Below, in pieces: positions 28,252-38,157 of a DNA stretch of 64,000 bases. Positions within the stretch are counted from its first letter, which is position 1; every line of letters begins with the position of its first letter. Source of the stretch: Thermomicrobium sp. 4228-Ro (lineage in GTDB: Bacteria > Chloroflexota > Chloroflexia > Thermomicrobiales > Thermomicrobiaceae); contig NZ_JAPFQM010000001.1 of assembly GCF_026241205.1 (NCBI RefSeq), positions 496,001 to 560,000 of the forward strand, read 5' to 3'. The notes below the pieces were generated by a model. That model searched no databases and had not been told where the DNA came from. It saw nothing but the letters and a program-made list of their open reading frames with translations. The position numbers and the translations under genes are program-made.

Positions 28252-30495
28252 ATGCGACGACGTGAGTTCCTCAAGGTCGCGGCGACGTCGGCAACCGGTG
28301 CCGTGCTCTTCGCTGGGTGCGGCCGGATCGGTGACGGCGTTCCCGAGACCGAGTTCAAGATCGCGCAGCCGGTCCATACGCCGAACGATTGGGTTTACGG
28401 TCGGGATGCCTGGTTCGCGACAGCAGCCCCTCCCGACCAGGGAGGTTACGGCCTGATCGTCCGCGTGTTCGAGGGCCGAGCGAAGAAAGTGGACGGAAAC
28501 CCCGATTTTCCAGGCATCGCCGGGAAGAGCGACGCGCGCGCCCAGGCACTGGTCCAAGAGCTGTACCATCCCGACCGGATCGCGGGACCACAGCGCGCGG
28601 CTTCCCGCGGCAGTGGGCAATTCCAGCAGATTTCGTGGGACAGCGCGCTCCAGGAAGTCGCACAGGTCCTCCGCGAGAACGGTGGGGATCGTGCCGTCCT
28701 CATAACCGGCCGTCCGTCCAGCTCTCAGGCAGCCATCATCAATGCGTTCCGGCAGGCGACCGGTATCCGTCATGCCATTCTCGAACCGGACGAGTTCGTC
28801 GTTCTGCGCACAGCGATGCAGCGCCTGTTCGGCACGAGCATGCTGCCGTATCCGGATCTCGGGAATGCGCCCTTCCTCCTGAACTTCAGTGCCGACTTCT
28901 TACACGGCTGGATCGCACCGGTCGCTTTGGCCCGGGCCTACGGCGAATTTCGTCAGGGTCGGCCGGGCAAGCGCGGCCTCTACTATCATGTTGGCCCCCG
29001 CCTTTCGGCGACGGCAGCCAACGCCGACCGCTGGTTCCCCATCACACCGGGGACCGAAGGGTTGGTCGCGCTCGCGATCGCCAACGTCTTGCTGACCGAG
29101 GGGAGTATCCCGGCTGACACGTTCCGTCCCTACCTCACGGCTCTCGGCATCGACGAGACACGCTTGACCAGCGAGTTCACTCCCGAGCGAGCAGCCGAGA
29201 CGAGCGGCCTGAACGCTGAGCAGATCCGCGAAATCGCCCACGCGCTGGTCGAGCACCAACCGGCCGTCGTGATCGCGGGTACCAGTGCGGCAGCTGCCAC
29301 GAACGGCTTCTTCAACCTGGTCGCCTGCTTCGGCTTGAACCTGCTCTTGAGTAACCTCAATCAACCGGGCGGGCTGCTGCTCAACCCGGATCCGCCGCTC
29401 GCCGAGTTGCGCGTTCCCCAGGACGCGGTCCTCAGTGAGCGCCAGTGGGCTGAGCTGTTCGAGCAGGTTCGTGCAGGCTCGATCTCGACGGTTCTCGTCT
29501 ACCGTGCGAATCCGGTCTACAGCTTGCCACCCGCGGTCGGCGCAACCGATGCACTGCGCGCGGCGCAGCATGTCGTGAGCTTCTCACCGTTCTTCGACGA
29601 AACCACCCAGCTTGCAGATTTCGTCCTTCCCGACCTGGCCTGGCTGGAGCAGTGGGGCCTCCAGGTTCCCGACCCAGGTCCGGGATATGCGACCGTTGCG
29701 ATCCAGCAGCCGGTCGTCCAACCGTTCGTCGACGGGCGTGCCTTCGGCGACGTGCTCATCCAGCTCGCGCAGCAGCTGGGGCATGCACTCCCGTGGGGCT
29801 CGCAGGAGGAGGCAACCAAAGCTCTGGCGGTGCAGCTGCGCCGACTCAGCGGTGGCAGCGTGCCTGGAGCCAACGACAAGGAGTTTCTCGTTCATCTTCA
29901 GGCCCAGGGAGGGTGGTGGAGCGAACAGCTCCGTGGCTCAGCGACGACACCAGCAACCAGGATCACCAGTCCGCGCGGACCGGAATTCATTGGTGACACC
30001 AGCCAATACCCATCCGTTCTCCTGCCGTACCCATCGCACACCCTCGGATACGGTGAACTCGCTCACCTCCCGTGGCTGCAAGGGCTGCCCGAACCGATCA
30101 GCACCAATGTCTGGCAGACGTGGCTCGAAGTCGCACCGCGAACGGCTGACGAGCTCGGGCTGACGACCGAAGATGTCGTGCGCCTCACGACGCCGCAGGG
30201 AACCGTCGAGTTGCCCGTCTACGTCAATCCGGCTGCGCAACCAGGTGTGATCGCGATTCCCTTCGGACAGGGCCACACTGCTTACGGTCGGTACGCCGAA
30301 GGGCGCGGGGTCAATCCCTTGACGGTCGTCGCGCCGCAGACCGATCCCGATACGGGCACGTTGGCATGGAGTGCGACGCGCTGTCGGATCGAAAAGACCG
30401 GTCGCCGGATGCGTCTCGCCCGCTTCGAGGGGAACGTCCCGGCGTTCCAGCTGGAGGAGTTCCCGATCGTGCGCGTCATGGCGCCATCGGCGTGA
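28252..30495 (+). CDS. actB1: Alternative complex III subunit ActB, molybdopterin-oxidoreductase-like part
   Basis: About 747 residues. The N-terminus RRREFLKVAATSATGAVLFAGC combines a twin-arginine signal with a lipobox (GC), so it is an exported, possibly lipid-anchored protein. The body is a molybdopterin oxidoreductase fold, but the N-terminal FeS cysteines and a Mo ligand are absent, as in known ActB, which binds no cofactor in this half. ATG 28252 (GGAGAAGGG upstream) is preferred over GTG 28207. In other organisms this part is fused to the ferredoxin-like part; here the two are separate genes. Confidence 0.9.
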   Translation: MRRREFLKVAATSATGAVLFAGCGRIGDGVPETEFKIAQPVHTPNDWVYGRDAWFATAAPPDQGGYGLIVRVFEGRAKKVDGNPDFPGIAGKSDARAQALVQELYHPDRIAGPQRAASRGSGQFQQISWDSALQEVAQVLRENGGDRAVLITGRPSSSQAAIINAFRQATGIRHAILEPDEFVVLRTAMQRLFGTSMLPYPDLGNAPFLLNFSADFLHGWIAPVALARAYGEFRQGRPGKRGLYYHVGPRLSATAANADRWFPITPGTEGLVALAIANVLLTEGSIPADTFRPYLTALGIDETRLTSEFTPERAAETSGLNAEQIREIAHALVEHQPAVVIAGTSAAAATNGFFNLVACFGLNLLLSNLNQPGGLLLNPDPPLAELRVPQDAVLSERQWAELFEQVRAGSISTVLVYRANPVYSLPPAVGATDALRAAQHVVSFSPFFDETTQLADFVLPDLAWLEQWGLQVPDPGPGYATVAIQQPVVQPFVDGRAFGDVLIQLAQQLGHALPWGSQEEATKALAVQLRRLSGGSVPGANDKEFLVHLQAQGGWWSEQLRGSATTPATRITSPRGPEFIGDTSQYPSVLLPYPSHTLGYGELAHLPWLQGLPEPISTNVWQTWLEVAPRTADELGLTTEDVVRLTTPQGTVELPVYVNPAAQPGVIAIPFGQGHTAYGRYAEGRGVNPLTVVAPQTDPDTGTLAWSATRCRIEKTGRRMRLARFEGNVPAFQLEEFPIVRVMAPSA

Positions 30496-30523
30496 GCGGG
30501 AAGAGGGGAAAAGGACGGACATC

Positions 30524-31252
30524 ATGCCACGCTGGGGAATGGTGATCGATCTGGATCGCTGCATCGGTTGCGAGGCGTGCGTCGTCGCCTGCCAGGCGGA
30601 AAACAACGTGCCGATCAATACGGAGGATGTTTACCACCAGCGCCGCGCTATCGCCTGGATCCGCGTCGAGCGGTACTGGGAGGGCGAATATCCCAACATC
30701 AAGGCACGCTACATTCCCGTACCGTGTATGCAATGCACGAACGCGCCCTGCGAGCCGGTCTGCCCGGTTTACGCCACCTACCACACGACCGAGGGCATCA
30801 ACATGCAGGTCTATAACCGCTGCATCGGCACCCGCTACTGCGCGGTGAACTGCCACTGGCACGTCCGGTTCTTCAACTTCTGGGAACCGAAGTGGCCTGA
30901 CTCGTTGAAGAACCAGCTCAATCCTGATGTGACGGTGCGCAGTCGCGGAGTGATGGAGAAGTGCAATTTCTGCGTCCACCGTATCGTCAAAGCCGAGCAG
31001 AAAGCCAAGGTCGAGAAACGGGCACTCCGCACGGATGAAGTGACGACCGCCTGCGCGCAAGCCTGCCCGACGAACGCGATCGTCTTCGGCGATCTGGACG
31101 ACCCGAACAGCGCTGTCAGCAAGTTGCTCGCGCAAGCCGAGCAGGAGGGGCGCGTCTATCGCCTGCTCGAGGATCTGGGCACCGACCCGAAGGTCTATTA
31201 CTTGAAGAAGATCGACGTCGCGGCCGCAGCAGAGCCGGCCGCGACGCACTGA
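30524..31252 (+). CDS. actB2: Alternative complex III ActB, iron-sulfur part (4Fe-4S ferredoxin-type)
   Basis: 242 residues. Cysteine groups are at 13-16-19-23 (CIGCEACVVAC), 68-71-76-80 (CMQCTNAPCEPVC), 100-106-110, and 147-150-177-181 (CNFC, CAQAC). These fit three 4Fe-4S clusters and one 3Fe-4S cluster, as in ActB of solved complexes. The chain has no signal peptide, so export must be piggy-back with the TAT-bearing partner encoded immediately upstream. ATG 30524 follows AAAGGACGG. Confidence 0.9.
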   Translation: MPRWGMVIDLDRCIGCEACVVACQAENNVPINTEDVYHQRRAIAWIRVERYWEGEYPNIKARYIPVPCMQCTNAPCEPVCPVYATYHTTEGINMQVYNRCIGTRYCAVNCHWHVRFFNFWEPKWPDSLKNQLNPDVTVRSRGVMEKCNFCVHRIVKAEQKAKVEKRALRTDEVTTACAQACPTNAIVFGDLDDPNSAVSKLLAQAEQEGRVYRLLEDLGTDPKVYYLKKIDVAAAAEPAATH

Positions 31253-31283
31253 TCGGTGGTCGAGAGAAACGGGGTGAGGGCAC

Positions 31284-32678
31284 ATGGCGACGCACGGTCA
31301 CGCACACGGGCACGAACTCCAACGAACCTGGGAGCTCGCTCCGTCCGACGTCCTCAACGCTGCCCTTGGCTGGATCCGCTCGATCGGCGCTGGACGGCGT
31401 ACGCTCTTCCTCGTCAGTGCGGCACTTTTCGTCCTGGGTATTCTGGCTCTGCTCGCATTCCCGCTGCGTCAGGGTTTCGCTGATCGCCAGGCCTGGACGT
31501 ATGTCGCGGTCGCCTTTTTGTATCTCATGTCGACTGCAGCCGCAGCACCTGCACTCTCCACCGCACTCCGGGTCGCCCGGAGCCACTGGCGACGACCGGT
31601 CAACCGCGCGTCGGAGATCTGGGGCGTGACACTCATCATTCCGCTCATTCTCTACCTCTTGCTCCTCCCGACCTTTCCCGGAACCGAGGACCGTCTGTCC
31701 ATCTGGTTCGGCTGGCCGCTCTCCCCATGGCTGTGGGGAGCCATCCTGATGCTGGCGCTGACGGGCGCTGGCTATCTCTTCGCCTGGTTCAGCAGTCTGC
31801 CGGACCTGGCGATCGTCCGCGACCACGGCTCACCGGCGCAGCGCGGGCTGGCAGCCTGGCTCAGCCGTGGCTGGATCGGGTCGCACCGCCAGTGGCGCAT
31901 GTACGAGAAGGTCGTCAACAACATCGGCGTCCTCTACGTCCTCATCTACGTGCCGGTCATGACGGTCCTCGCCTCGGACTTCATCATCGCGCTGATACCC
32001 GGTTACTTCACCGCCGTGTTCCCGGCGTACTTCACCATCACCTCGTTCCAGGCTGGGATCGCCCTCACGATCGTTACCATGGCGGTACTCCGACGCTGGG
32101 GCGGCCAAGCAGACTACCTCGGTCGCGAGCAGTTCTGGGCACTCGGGAAACTCCTCCTGGCATTCTCGTTGCTCTGGTTCTACTTCTGGTGGTCGGAGTT
32201 CATCATCTTCTGGTACGGTCGAACGCCCCGTGAGATCAACGTCCTCAAGCTCATCATGGCCGAGACCTACCGCTGGCCCTTCATCCTGTCCTTCGCGATG
32301 AATTTCGCGCTTCCGCTCCTGACCCTCATGTGGAACCCCATTCGGCGCAGCATTACCGGCCCCACTGTCGTGGCCTGCATCGTCCTCGTCGGCAATCTGA
32401 TCGATCGTATCCGGCTCACCTCCGCTGCCTTCTCGCAACCGGATAGTGCCCTCTTGGGACACGCACACGAGCTGCATGAGGTTCCAGCTGCGTACATCCC
32501 CGGCATCTCGGACATCGTCATTGTGGTCGGCATGGTCGCTGGCGCCCTCATGCTGGTGCTCTGGGCGACACGCTATCTGCCGTTCCCCTCGGTCGCGGAG
32601 GTCGTCGGCGGTCTCTGGTTGCGGGCGCACAAGCCGTTCAAGCACGCCCGCCTGATCGTCATCGGTAAACCGGAGTGA
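31284..32678 (+). CDS. actC: Alternative complex III subunit ActC (NrfD/PsrC-like quinol-oxidising membrane subunit)
   Basis: 464 residues, about ten transmembrane helices, NrfD family. It carries the quinol site next to the iron-sulfur subunit. The N-terminus is His-rich (ATHGHAHGHE) and could bind metal. A GWIGSHRQWRMYEKVVNN cytoplasmic loop matches the second NrfD gene in register, so the two are paralogues. It sits between the iron-sulfur gene and the second NrfD. Confidence 0.88.
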   Translation: MATHGHAHGHELQRTWELAPSDVLNAALGWIRSIGAGRRTLFLVSAALFVLGILALLAFPLRQGFADRQAWTYVAVAFLYLMSTAAAAPALSTALRVARSHWRRPVNRASEIWGVTLIIPLILYLLLLPTFPGTEDRLSIWFGWPLSPWLWGAILMLALTGAGYLFAWFSSLPDLAIVRDHGSPAQRGLAAWLSRGWIGSHRQWRMYEKVVNNIGVLYVLIYVPVMTVLASDFIIALIPGYFTAVFPAYFTITSFQAGIALTIVTMAVLRRWGGQADYLGREQFWALGKLLLAFSLLWFYFWWSEFIIFWYGRTPREINVLKLIMAETYRWPFILSFAMNFALPLLTLMWNPIRRSITGPTVVACIVLVGNLIDRIRLTSAAFSQPDSALLGHAHELHEVPAAYIPGISDIVIVVGMVAGALMLVLWATRYLPFPSVAEVVGGLWLRAHKPFKHARLIVIGKPE

Positions 32679-32726
32679 GACGGATCGACACGGAACTGTC
32701 GAGAAGAGCGAGGCTGGGGGACAGCG

Positions 32727-34100
32727 ATGCAAGAGCGACACCGGCTCGGTGAAGAAGAAATCACGCGCGAACTCTTCCGGCCGCTGGTCACCACCACACC
32801 GATGATGTGGGTCGGCTTCATCGGTCTGGGGGCGGTACTGGCGATCTTCGTGTTCGCGGTCAGCTGGATGTTCTACTGGGGTCTGGGTGTCACCGGACTC
32901 AGTCGCCCCAATATGTGGGGCTTCATGATCGTCAACTTCGTCTTCTGGATCGGTATCAGTCACGCGGGCGTGATGATCTCGGCCATCCTGCGCCTCACCC
33001 AGGCTGAATGGCGACGCCCGGTCACGCGCGCGGCCGAGGTAATGACCATCTTCAGCCTCATGACCGCGATGCTCCACCCGGTCATCCACACCGGTCGCCC
33101 CTGGCGCACGCTCTACTGGGTCTTCCCGTACGACTTCTGGCGAAACCTGTGGCCGGACGTCCGCGGTCCGCTCGTCTGGGACCCGAGCGCGATCCTCACC
33201 TACCTCACCGGGAGTACGCTCTTTCTCTACACGACCATGATTCCGGATATGGCGCTCGCGCGCGACCGCACCACCGGCTGGCGGCGGGTCCTCTACACGA
33301 TCCTCGCACTCGGCTGGCGCGGGAACGAGCGCCAGTGGAAGATGCAGACGATCGCTGGGTTCCTTCTCTCCGGTCTCATCTTGCCGGTCTTCGTCTCCGT
33401 CCACTCCATCGTCTCCTGGGACTTCGCGGTCTCGCTCGTGCCGACCTGGCATGCAACCGTCTTCGCGCCCTACTTCGTCATCGGAGCGATTCACTCCGGT
33501 GTCTCCGCCGTCGTGACGCTGATGGCACTGATGCGCTGGTTGTTCCGTTTCGACCACTACATCCGACTGGAACATTTCGATGCCATCGGCCGTCTGCTCA
33601 TCGCGGTCGGTACTGGCTGGCTGTGGTTCTTCCTGCTCGACATCTTCTTCGCGATCTATCCGCAGGAAGCCCGTGAGCTCGAGATCATGCAGTTCCGCCT
33701 CTTCCAGTGGCCTTTCAACGTGCTGACGGCGTTGATCTTCATCTTCGGGTACTTCATTCCGGTTCCCATCTGGATCTTTCAGCGCTTCCGCCGCAACGTG
33801 AAGATCATGTTCTGGACGTCGATCCTGGTGAACGTCGGCATGTGGGCCGAGCGGTACTGGCTCATCAAGCCTGGTCTCATGCGGAAGTACGAATTTACCT
33901 TCGACTGGAACTGGTACCGACCGTCGATCGTCGAGCTCAGCATCGTCCTCGGTTCCTTCGCGCTCGTTGGATTCCTGTTGCTCGTCTTCTCCAAGATCTT
34001 CCCGCCCATCTCGGTCTGGGAAGAGAAGGAGGGTCAGCACTTCGCACAGCAGCTGCAGGTCGGTAAGCGTGTCGTCAACGCGATCGTGCGCGAGTTCTAG
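32727..34100 (+). CDS. actF: Alternative complex III second NrfD-like membrane subunit (ActF/ActC paralogue)
   Basis: 457 residues, about ten transmembrane helices. NrfD family features: ISHAGVMISAILRLTQAEWR and GWRGNERQWKMQTIAG. In other ACIII operons the second NrfD protein (ActF) follows actE; here it comes directly after actC and before actD. Which of the two NrfD proteins holds the quinol site cannot be told from sequence alone. No protein product is lacking from the core set. Confidence 0.85.
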   Translation: MQERHRLGEEEITRELFRPLVTTTPMMWVGFIGLGAVLAIFVFAVSWMFYWGLGVTGLSRPNMWGFMIVNFVFWIGISHAGVMISAILRLTQAEWRRPVTRAAEVMTIFSLMTAMLHPVIHTGRPWRTLYWVFPYDFWRNLWPDVRGPLVWDPSAILTYLTGSTLFLYTTMIPDMALARDRTTGWRRVLYTILALGWRGNERQWKMQTIAGFLLSGLILPVFVSVHSIVSWDFAVSLVPTWHATVFAPYFVIGAIHSGVSAVVTLMALMRWLFRFDHYIRLEHFDAIGRLLIAVGTGWLWFFLLDIFFAIYPQEARELEIMQFRLFQWPFNVLTALIFIFGYFIPVPIWIFQRFRRNVKIMFWTSILVNVGMWAERYWLIKPGLMRKYEFTFDWNWYRPSIVELSIVLGSFALVGFLLLVFSKIFPPISVWEEKEGQHFAQQLQVGKRVVNAIVREF

Positions 34101-34133
34101 GCGGACGGGCAGGCAAGGGAAAGCGAGGCAACT

Positions 34134-34673
34134 ATGGCGATCCGTGAAGTACTCGGTCTCTACCGCGATCTCGACTCTGCTGTCGCCGCGGCCGACGCGC
34201 TGCGCGAGGCGGGCTTCAGTCGGAGCGAGTTCGAAGTGCTCTCCAATGCCCCCTACCCGGAGGGAACGTTCGGAGAGGAATCGGGTATCCACCGGCTGTT
34301 CGTCTTCCCGCTCATCGGTGCTGCCTGTGGCTTTGCAGCAGGTCTGCTGATCACGGGCGGGACACAGCTTTCCTTCCCGCTCCTCACGGGCGGAAAACCT
34401 CTCCTTTCCATTCCACCGATGATCATCATCATGTACGAGGGCACGATGCTCGGTGCCCTGATCTTCACGGTGCTTGGAGTTCTTTTCGAATCGCGACTCC
34501 CCTGGATCGGTCGTGCACTGTATGATCCTCGCATTACTGCGGGATACATCGGCATCCTGGTGCGAACCGCCCCGGAGCGCGAGGCCAAGGCCATCGAAGC
34601 GCTTCGCAAGGCGAACCCGGAGGATATCCTGACCGAGAACGGGACTGTCGGGAAGCAGCCGGCACGGAGCTAG
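34134..34673 (+). CDS. actD: Alternative complex III subunit ActD (DUF3341)
   Basis: 179 residues with an N-terminal ferredoxin-like domain (VLGLYRDLDSAVAAADALRE) and two central transmembrane helices followed by a second small soluble part. This is the DUF3341 pattern of ActD, which stabilises the membrane module. 33 bases separate it from the NrfD gene. Confidence 0.88.
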   Translation: MAIREVLGLYRDLDSAVAAADALREAGFSRSEFEVLSNAPYPEGTFGEESGIHRLFVFPLIGAACGFAAGLLITGGTQLSFPLLTGGKPLLSIPPMIIIMYEGTMLGALIFTVLGVLFESRLPWIGRALYDPRITAGYIGILVRTAPEREAKAIEALRKANPEDILTENGTVGKQPARS

Positions 34674-34700
34674 CGCGGCCGAGAGAGAGGGACTGGTACG

Positions 34701-35297
34701 ATGGCTCGATACCGTGTGTACGTGCACAAGGCACGACGCCTCGTGCTCGGCCTGCTGGTCGGAACGGCTCTCGCCGTGGTCGCGAGCGCGTGTGCCTCGA
34801 CGAACACCTATCCGATCGACTTCTTCAGCGAGATGCACTATCAGAAGTCGTTCCGCGCTCAGGAGCCACCACGACTCGATATCCCGGCTGGGGTGGTTCC
34901 CACCTCAGGCGGCGAGCCACAGTACACACTCGAGGAAGCCCGTAACCTGCAAAACCCGTTCGCGAACGATCCGCAAGCAGCAGCTCGTGGTCAACAGCTC
35001 TATCAAGTGAACTGCGTTGCTTGTCATGGGCCGAACGGTCAAGGCAACGGCCCGCTCTCTGCCTACTGGAAAGCTGCCCAGGGCGCTGTTCCACCAGCGA
35101 ATCTCAAGGATCCTGCCATCGTCTCCCGCACAGACGGTGAACTGTACTGGATCCTGACTAACGGCTACACCTCACCGCAGAATCAAGTGCAATATCCTGG
35201 TGGACTCACGAACATGCCGGCATTCGGGAAGGTACTCACACCCGAGCAACGCTGGGAGCTCGTTTCGTACATCCGGCAACTGCAGCAACAACCATAG
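34701..35297 (+). CDS. actE: Alternative complex III subunit ActE, monoheme cytochrome c lipoprotein
   Basis: 198 residues. Lipoprotein signal with lipobox cysteine at 31 (VVASAC). One heme motif CVACH (residues 105-109) in VNCVACHGPNGQGNG; a distal methionine is likely in NMPAFGKVL. It is thought to pass electrons from ActA to the terminal oxidase or a soluble carrier. Last gene of the operon, followed by a terminator. Confidence 0.9.
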   Translation: MARYRVYVHKARRLVLGLLVGTALAVVASACASTNTYPIDFFSEMHYQKSFRAQEPPRLDIPAGVVPTSGGEPQYTLEEARNLQNPFANDPQAAARGQQLYQVNCVACHGPNGQGNGPLSAYWKAAQGAVPPANLKDPAIVSRTDGELYWILTNGYTSPQNQVQYPGGLTNMPAFGKVLTPEQRWELVSYIRQLQQQP

Positions 35298-35329
35298 GTT
35301 CGAACACGAACCGGTTGCACCTCCGCAGA

Positions 35330-35363
35330 CTGCCCGGTCGTAATGGACCGGGCAGCCTGTTCT
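35330..35363 (+). terminator. Terminator of the complex III operon
   Basis: A perfect 10-bp stem (35330-35339 with 35346-35355), a 6-base loop, then CCTGTTCT. 32 bases after the actE stop. Confidence 0.65.
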
Positions 35364-35498
35364 GCTCGGTCTCGTCCGGTCGAGAAGCCGGGCACGATTC
35401 CGCTGTGTCGAACCGAACCTGGCATCCTCGCACCGGAGCGCCGTGCACGGGCCCACGGATGGTGCGGCCTGTTCTTCCCCTATCACCGGATACGACTC

Positions 35499-35527
35499 TT
35501 GCACGCGCGCGCGAGCGGTGCGACAAT
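35499..35527 (+). promoter_or_regulatory. Promoter of the CrtI-like oxidoreductase gene
   Basis: TTGCAC (35499-35504), 17-base spacer, GACAAT (35522-35527), about 39 bases before the GTG start. Confidence 0.4.
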
Positions 35528-35565
35528 CCCCCGCGCTGCGTGCAGGAACGAGTGGGGGGCGCACA

Positions 35566-37131
35566 GTGAGCGAGACGATGTACGATGCGATCGTCATCGG
35601 TGCTGGACACAACGGACTGATCGCCGCGGGGTACCTCGCGCGCGCTGGCAGGCGCGTCCTCGTGCTCGAACGTCGTCCCATCATCGGTGGCGCGACCGTG
35701 ACCGAGGAACACTTTCCCGGTTACCGACTCTCGACCTGTTCTTATGTCTGCAGTTTGCTTCTCCCCGAGGTCGTGCAGGATCTCCACCTCACCGAGTACG
35801 GCTACCACGTCCGGCCGTTCGATCCGCAATACTTCGTCCCCTTCCCGGACGGCCAGCATCTGCTGGTCTTTCTTGACGAGCGGCGCACCTACGAGGAACT
35901 CGCGAAGTTCTCTCGCCGAGATGCCGACCGGTGGTCGGACTACTGGGCCATGTGGAACCGCATCATCGCTCGCTTCCGCCCCTTCGTCCTCCGGCCTGCA
36001 CCGACTCTCGCTGAGCTGGAGACAGCCTTTTCGGGACCAGTGGGCCGCGATGACCTGCGAACGCTGCTCGTTCGGAGTATCGCAGACGTACTCGATACTT
36101 TCTTCGAAAGCGAGTACATCAAGGCACCGCTCTGTACCGGCGGTGTCATCGGTGTCAACCTCGGACCGCGAACGCCCGGTAGTGCCTATGTGAAGCTCCA
36201 CCACCTCCTCGGTAATCTGAACGGTCACCAGGGTGCCTGGGGTTTCGTGCGCGGCGGCATGGGAGCGATCGCGGAAGCACTCGCTGGCTACTGCCGCGAT
36301 CACGGTGTGACGATTCTCACTCATGCTGAGGTCGTCGAGATCGAAGTCGAGAACGGTGTCGCTCGTGCTGTCCGACTCGCCGACGGACGGCGCTTCACTG
36401 CCCGTGCCATCCTCTCCAACGCCGATCCCCAGCGGACATTCCTGCAGCTGGTGCCGTCCAGCGTGCTCCCTCCATCGTTCCGGGATGCCATCGCTCGCTT
36501 GAAGGTCAAGGGGTCCGTCGTCAAGGTCCTCCTGGCGCTCAACCAGCTCCCGGATTTCCGCTGCTTACCTGGAACGCAGGTCGGTCCGCAGCACACCGGC
36601 GGTATCGTGATCAACCCATCGATCGACTACCTCGAGCGCGCCTGGGAAGATTGCAAGCACGGACGCCCATCAGCTCGGCCGTTCATGGACTGCTACATCC
36701 AGTCAGCGACCGAGGACGGGCTCGCACCTCCTGGGAAACACGTCATGTCGCTCTACGTCCAGTACGCTCCCTACGACCTCGCCGACGGCACCTGGGAAGA
36801 ACGGAAGGACGAGATCGGGCGGAACATCATCGATACCTTCGCCGAGTACGCCCCGAACATCTGGGACGCGATCGAGCACATGCTCGTTCTCGGTCCACGC
36901 GATATCGAAGAGACGATCGGCATAACCGGCGGCAACATCTTCCACGGTGAGATCACGCCCGATCAGATGTTCTTCGGGCGTCCGACCCCTGACTTCAACG
37001 GCTACGAATCGCCGATCGAACGCTTGTACCTCTGTGGGTCAGGCGCCTGGCCGGGCGGCGCCGTCTTCGGCGCGCCGGGTCGTAACTGCGCGCTCCAGGT
37101 ACTCGCCGATCTCGAAAAGGACGGGAGGTGA
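35566..37131 (+). CDS. FAD-dependent phytoene-desaturase-like oxidoreductase (CrtI/PYROXD2 type)
   Basis: 521 residues. The FAD dinucleotide-binding motif is IVIGAGHNGLIAAGYLARAG followed by the GG motif (PIIGGATVTEE). A C-terminal FAD motif LYLCGSGAWPGGAVFGAPGR is present. The closest recognised group is the broad PYROXD2/COG1233 type, not classical carotenoid desaturases, so the substrate is open. GTG 35566 follows GGGGGG; ATG 35578 is an alternative. No carotenoid genes are adjacent. Confidence 0.85.
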   Translation: MSETMYDAIVIGAGHNGLIAAGYLARAGRRVLVLERRPIIGGATVTEEHFPGYRLSTCSYVCSLLLPEVVQDLHLTEYGYHVRPFDPQYFVPFPDGQHLLVFLDERRTYEELAKFSRRDADRWSDYWAMWNRIIARFRPFVLRPAPTLAELETAFSGPVGRDDLRTLLVRSIADVLDTFFESEYIKAPLCTGGVIGVNLGPRTPGSAYVKLHHLLGNLNGHQGAWGFVRGGMGAIAEALAGYCRDHGVTILTHAEVVEIEVENGVARAVRLADGRRFTARAILSNADPQRTFLQLVPSSVLPPSFRDAIARLKVKGSVVKVLLALNQLPDFRCLPGTQVGPQHTGGIVINPSIDYLERAWEDCKHGRPSARPFMDCYIQSATEDGLAPPGKHVMSLYVQYAPYDLADGTWEERKDEIGRNIIDTFAEYAPNIWDAIEHMLVLGPRDIEETIGITGGNIFHGEITPDQMFFGRPTPDFNGYESPIERLYLCGSGAWPGGAVFGAPGRNCALQVLADLEKDGR

Positions 37132-37137
37132 CGAGAC

Positions 37138-38103
37138 TCAGCAGTCGGCCACTGCCGGCACGACCTCCCGCGCGATCGACTCCAGGGCGTCGCTGTCGTC
37201 CAAGTCGAACGTCTGCAGCATGACCCGCTGCACGCCGATCGCCGCGCGTGCCCGGAGTTGCTCGACTATCTCGTCGACCGTGCCAACGAGCCAGGAGCGC
37301 TTTCTGGCCTCGACGATGACCTGATCGGCGGGCATTTCCTGCCAGAGCGGGAACCAGTGCTTGAGGCGCTCAGCGCGTTCACGCAATTCGCTCGCATCAC
37401 GGCCGATCAGATGCGCGACCATCCACGACCGCAGGATCGTGTGCGGATCGCGGCCCAGGACTCGGCAATGTTCGTCGAGCACTTCCATCTTCCGGCGGTG
37501 CTCGTCGAGATCGACATTGGTGACGTTCCACTCGGCTGCATACCGTGCGACCATCCGCAGGGTTCGCTGTTCGCCGCGCCCGCCGATCACGATCGGCACG
37601 CCGCTCTCGCGGAGCGGGCGCGGCCGAAGCACCGCATCGCGCAATCGGTAGAACCGCCCGTCGAAGGACACGCGTTCCCCGCTCCAGAGCAGGCGAATCA
37701 CTTCGAGCGCTTCCTCCATACGGTCCATTCGCTCGCGCAGTGAGAGCAAGGGAAAGCCGAACGCCGCATGCTCACGCTCGTACCAACCCGCACCCACGCC
37801 CAGCACATAGCGCCCACCCGAGAGGTGGTCGAGCGCGACAGCGTGCTGGGCCAGTTCGACCGGATGCCGGAAGCTGACCGGCGAAACGAGTTGACCGAAC
37901 GTGATACGTTGAGTCTGAAGCGCCACCGCCGTCAGCGACGGCCAGAGCGCGAGTGTTTCTCGCTGGATCACTCCGAGCACTGAGAACAGATGGTCGGACC
38001 GCCAGAGCGAATCGAACCCGACTTCCTCGGCCAACGCCGTGACGCGCTGCCAACGCTCCCACGTCACAGCCTCTTGCCCTTCGACCATGATGCCGATGCG
38101 CAT
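37138..38103 (-). CDS. LLM-class (luciferase-like) F420/flavin-dependent oxidoreductase, copy 1
   Basis: 321 residues, TIM barrel of the luciferase-like monooxygenase family. MRIGIMVEGQEAVTWERW, DSLWRSDHLFSVLG and LSGGRYVLGVGAGWYEREH are conserved in all three tandem copies. The last motif shapes the cofactor pocket in F420-dependent members, so F420 or FMN is likely; which one is unknown. 54 bases downstream of copy 2. Confidence 0.85.
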   Translation of the reverse strand: MRIGIMVEGQEAVTWERWQRVTALAEEVGFDSLWRSDHLFSVLGVIQRETLALWPSLTAVALQTQRITFGQLVSPVSFRHPVELAQHAVALDHLSGGRYVLGVGAGWYEREHAAFGFPLLSLRERMDRMEEALEVIRLLWSGERVSFDGRFYRLRDAVLRPRPLRESGVPIVIGGRGEQRTLRMVARYAAEWNVTNVDLDEHRRKMEVLDEHCRVLGRDPHTILRSWMVAHLIGRDASELRERAERLKHWFPLWQEMPADQVIVEARKRSWLVGTVDEIVEQLRARAAIGVQRVMLQTFDLDDSDALESIAREVVPAVADC

Positions 38104-38157
38104 GTGTCCCCCTTCGGACTGGACCGAGCGGTGATCTGGCCTGGATACCAGTTTGGC

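Noticed and set aside
31830-34838. 1002-residue open frame on the minus strand across the NrfD genes
   Set aside because: It is antisense to well-conserved complex III genes; long shadow frames are expected at this G+C content.
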